A stretch of 5,106 nucleotides of DNA, taken from NCBI GenBank assembly GCA_031271875.1, contig JAISVD010000001.1, forward strand, positions 1 to 5,106, in the 5' to 3' direction. The position numbers and the translations under genes are program-made. Under the pieces are notes generated by a model, which saw nothing but the letters and a program-made list of their open reading frames with translations, had not been told where the DNA came from and ran no database searches. Each line of letters opens with the position of its first letter. Within the stretch, counting starts at the first letter, position 1. The DNA comes from Spirochaetaceae bacterium (lineage in GTDB: Bacteria > Spirochaetota > Spirochaetia > Treponematales > Treponemataceae). Of this stretch, positions 5,101 through 5,106 are shown one piece after another.

Positions 5101-5106
5101 TATGCT

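Overview
The window carries five protein genes, all on the minus strand. Reading in the transcription direction (right to left) they are: a predicted exported beta-barrel protein (5031-4081), a KamA-type radical SAM aminomutase (4073-2883), a two-gene toxin-antitoxin-like operon made of an HTH/ImmA-IrrE metallopeptidase regulator (2786-1623) and a DUF4411/PIN-like protein (1626-1153), and an alternative sigma-70-family factor (857-33). The host is a diderm bacterium, because the first gene has a signal peptide and ends in an aromatic residue in the style of outer-membrane barrels. The gene styles fit a Treponema/Spirochaeta-like spirochaete, but nothing in the window proves the taxon.

Right block (2883-5106): the barrel protein and the aminomutase form a tight operon. 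Only 7 bases separate them, and the aminomutase Shine-Dalgarno site overlaps the upstream stop codon. The promoter region has A/T-rich -10-like elements and a 17-bp inverted repeat where a -35 box would be expected. No convincing intrinsic terminator follows the aminomutase.

Middle block (about 1050-2880): this block is visibly AT-rich next to the GC-rich flanking genes, which suggests horizontal acquisition. The regulator and the PIN-like gene overlap by 4 bases (ATGA), the usual antitoxin-then-toxin arrangement. A short leader carries an extended -10 promoter. Three small dyads lie in tandem just beyond the toxin gene, in the long intergenic region.

Left block (33-1057): the sigma factor is a four-region, RpoS/RpoD-like (group 2) protein of 274 residues. 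It keeps the residues that read the -10 and extended -10 elements but differs at -35-contact positions. Immediately upstream of its Shine-Dalgarno site is an excellent sigma-54 (-24/-12) promoter match. This suggests an RpoN-to-sigma-70-type cascade, similar in logic to the RpoN-RpoS pathway of Borrelia, and it is the most interesting observation here. The toxin-antitoxin pair belongs to recognisable families, so I do not claim it as a new system.
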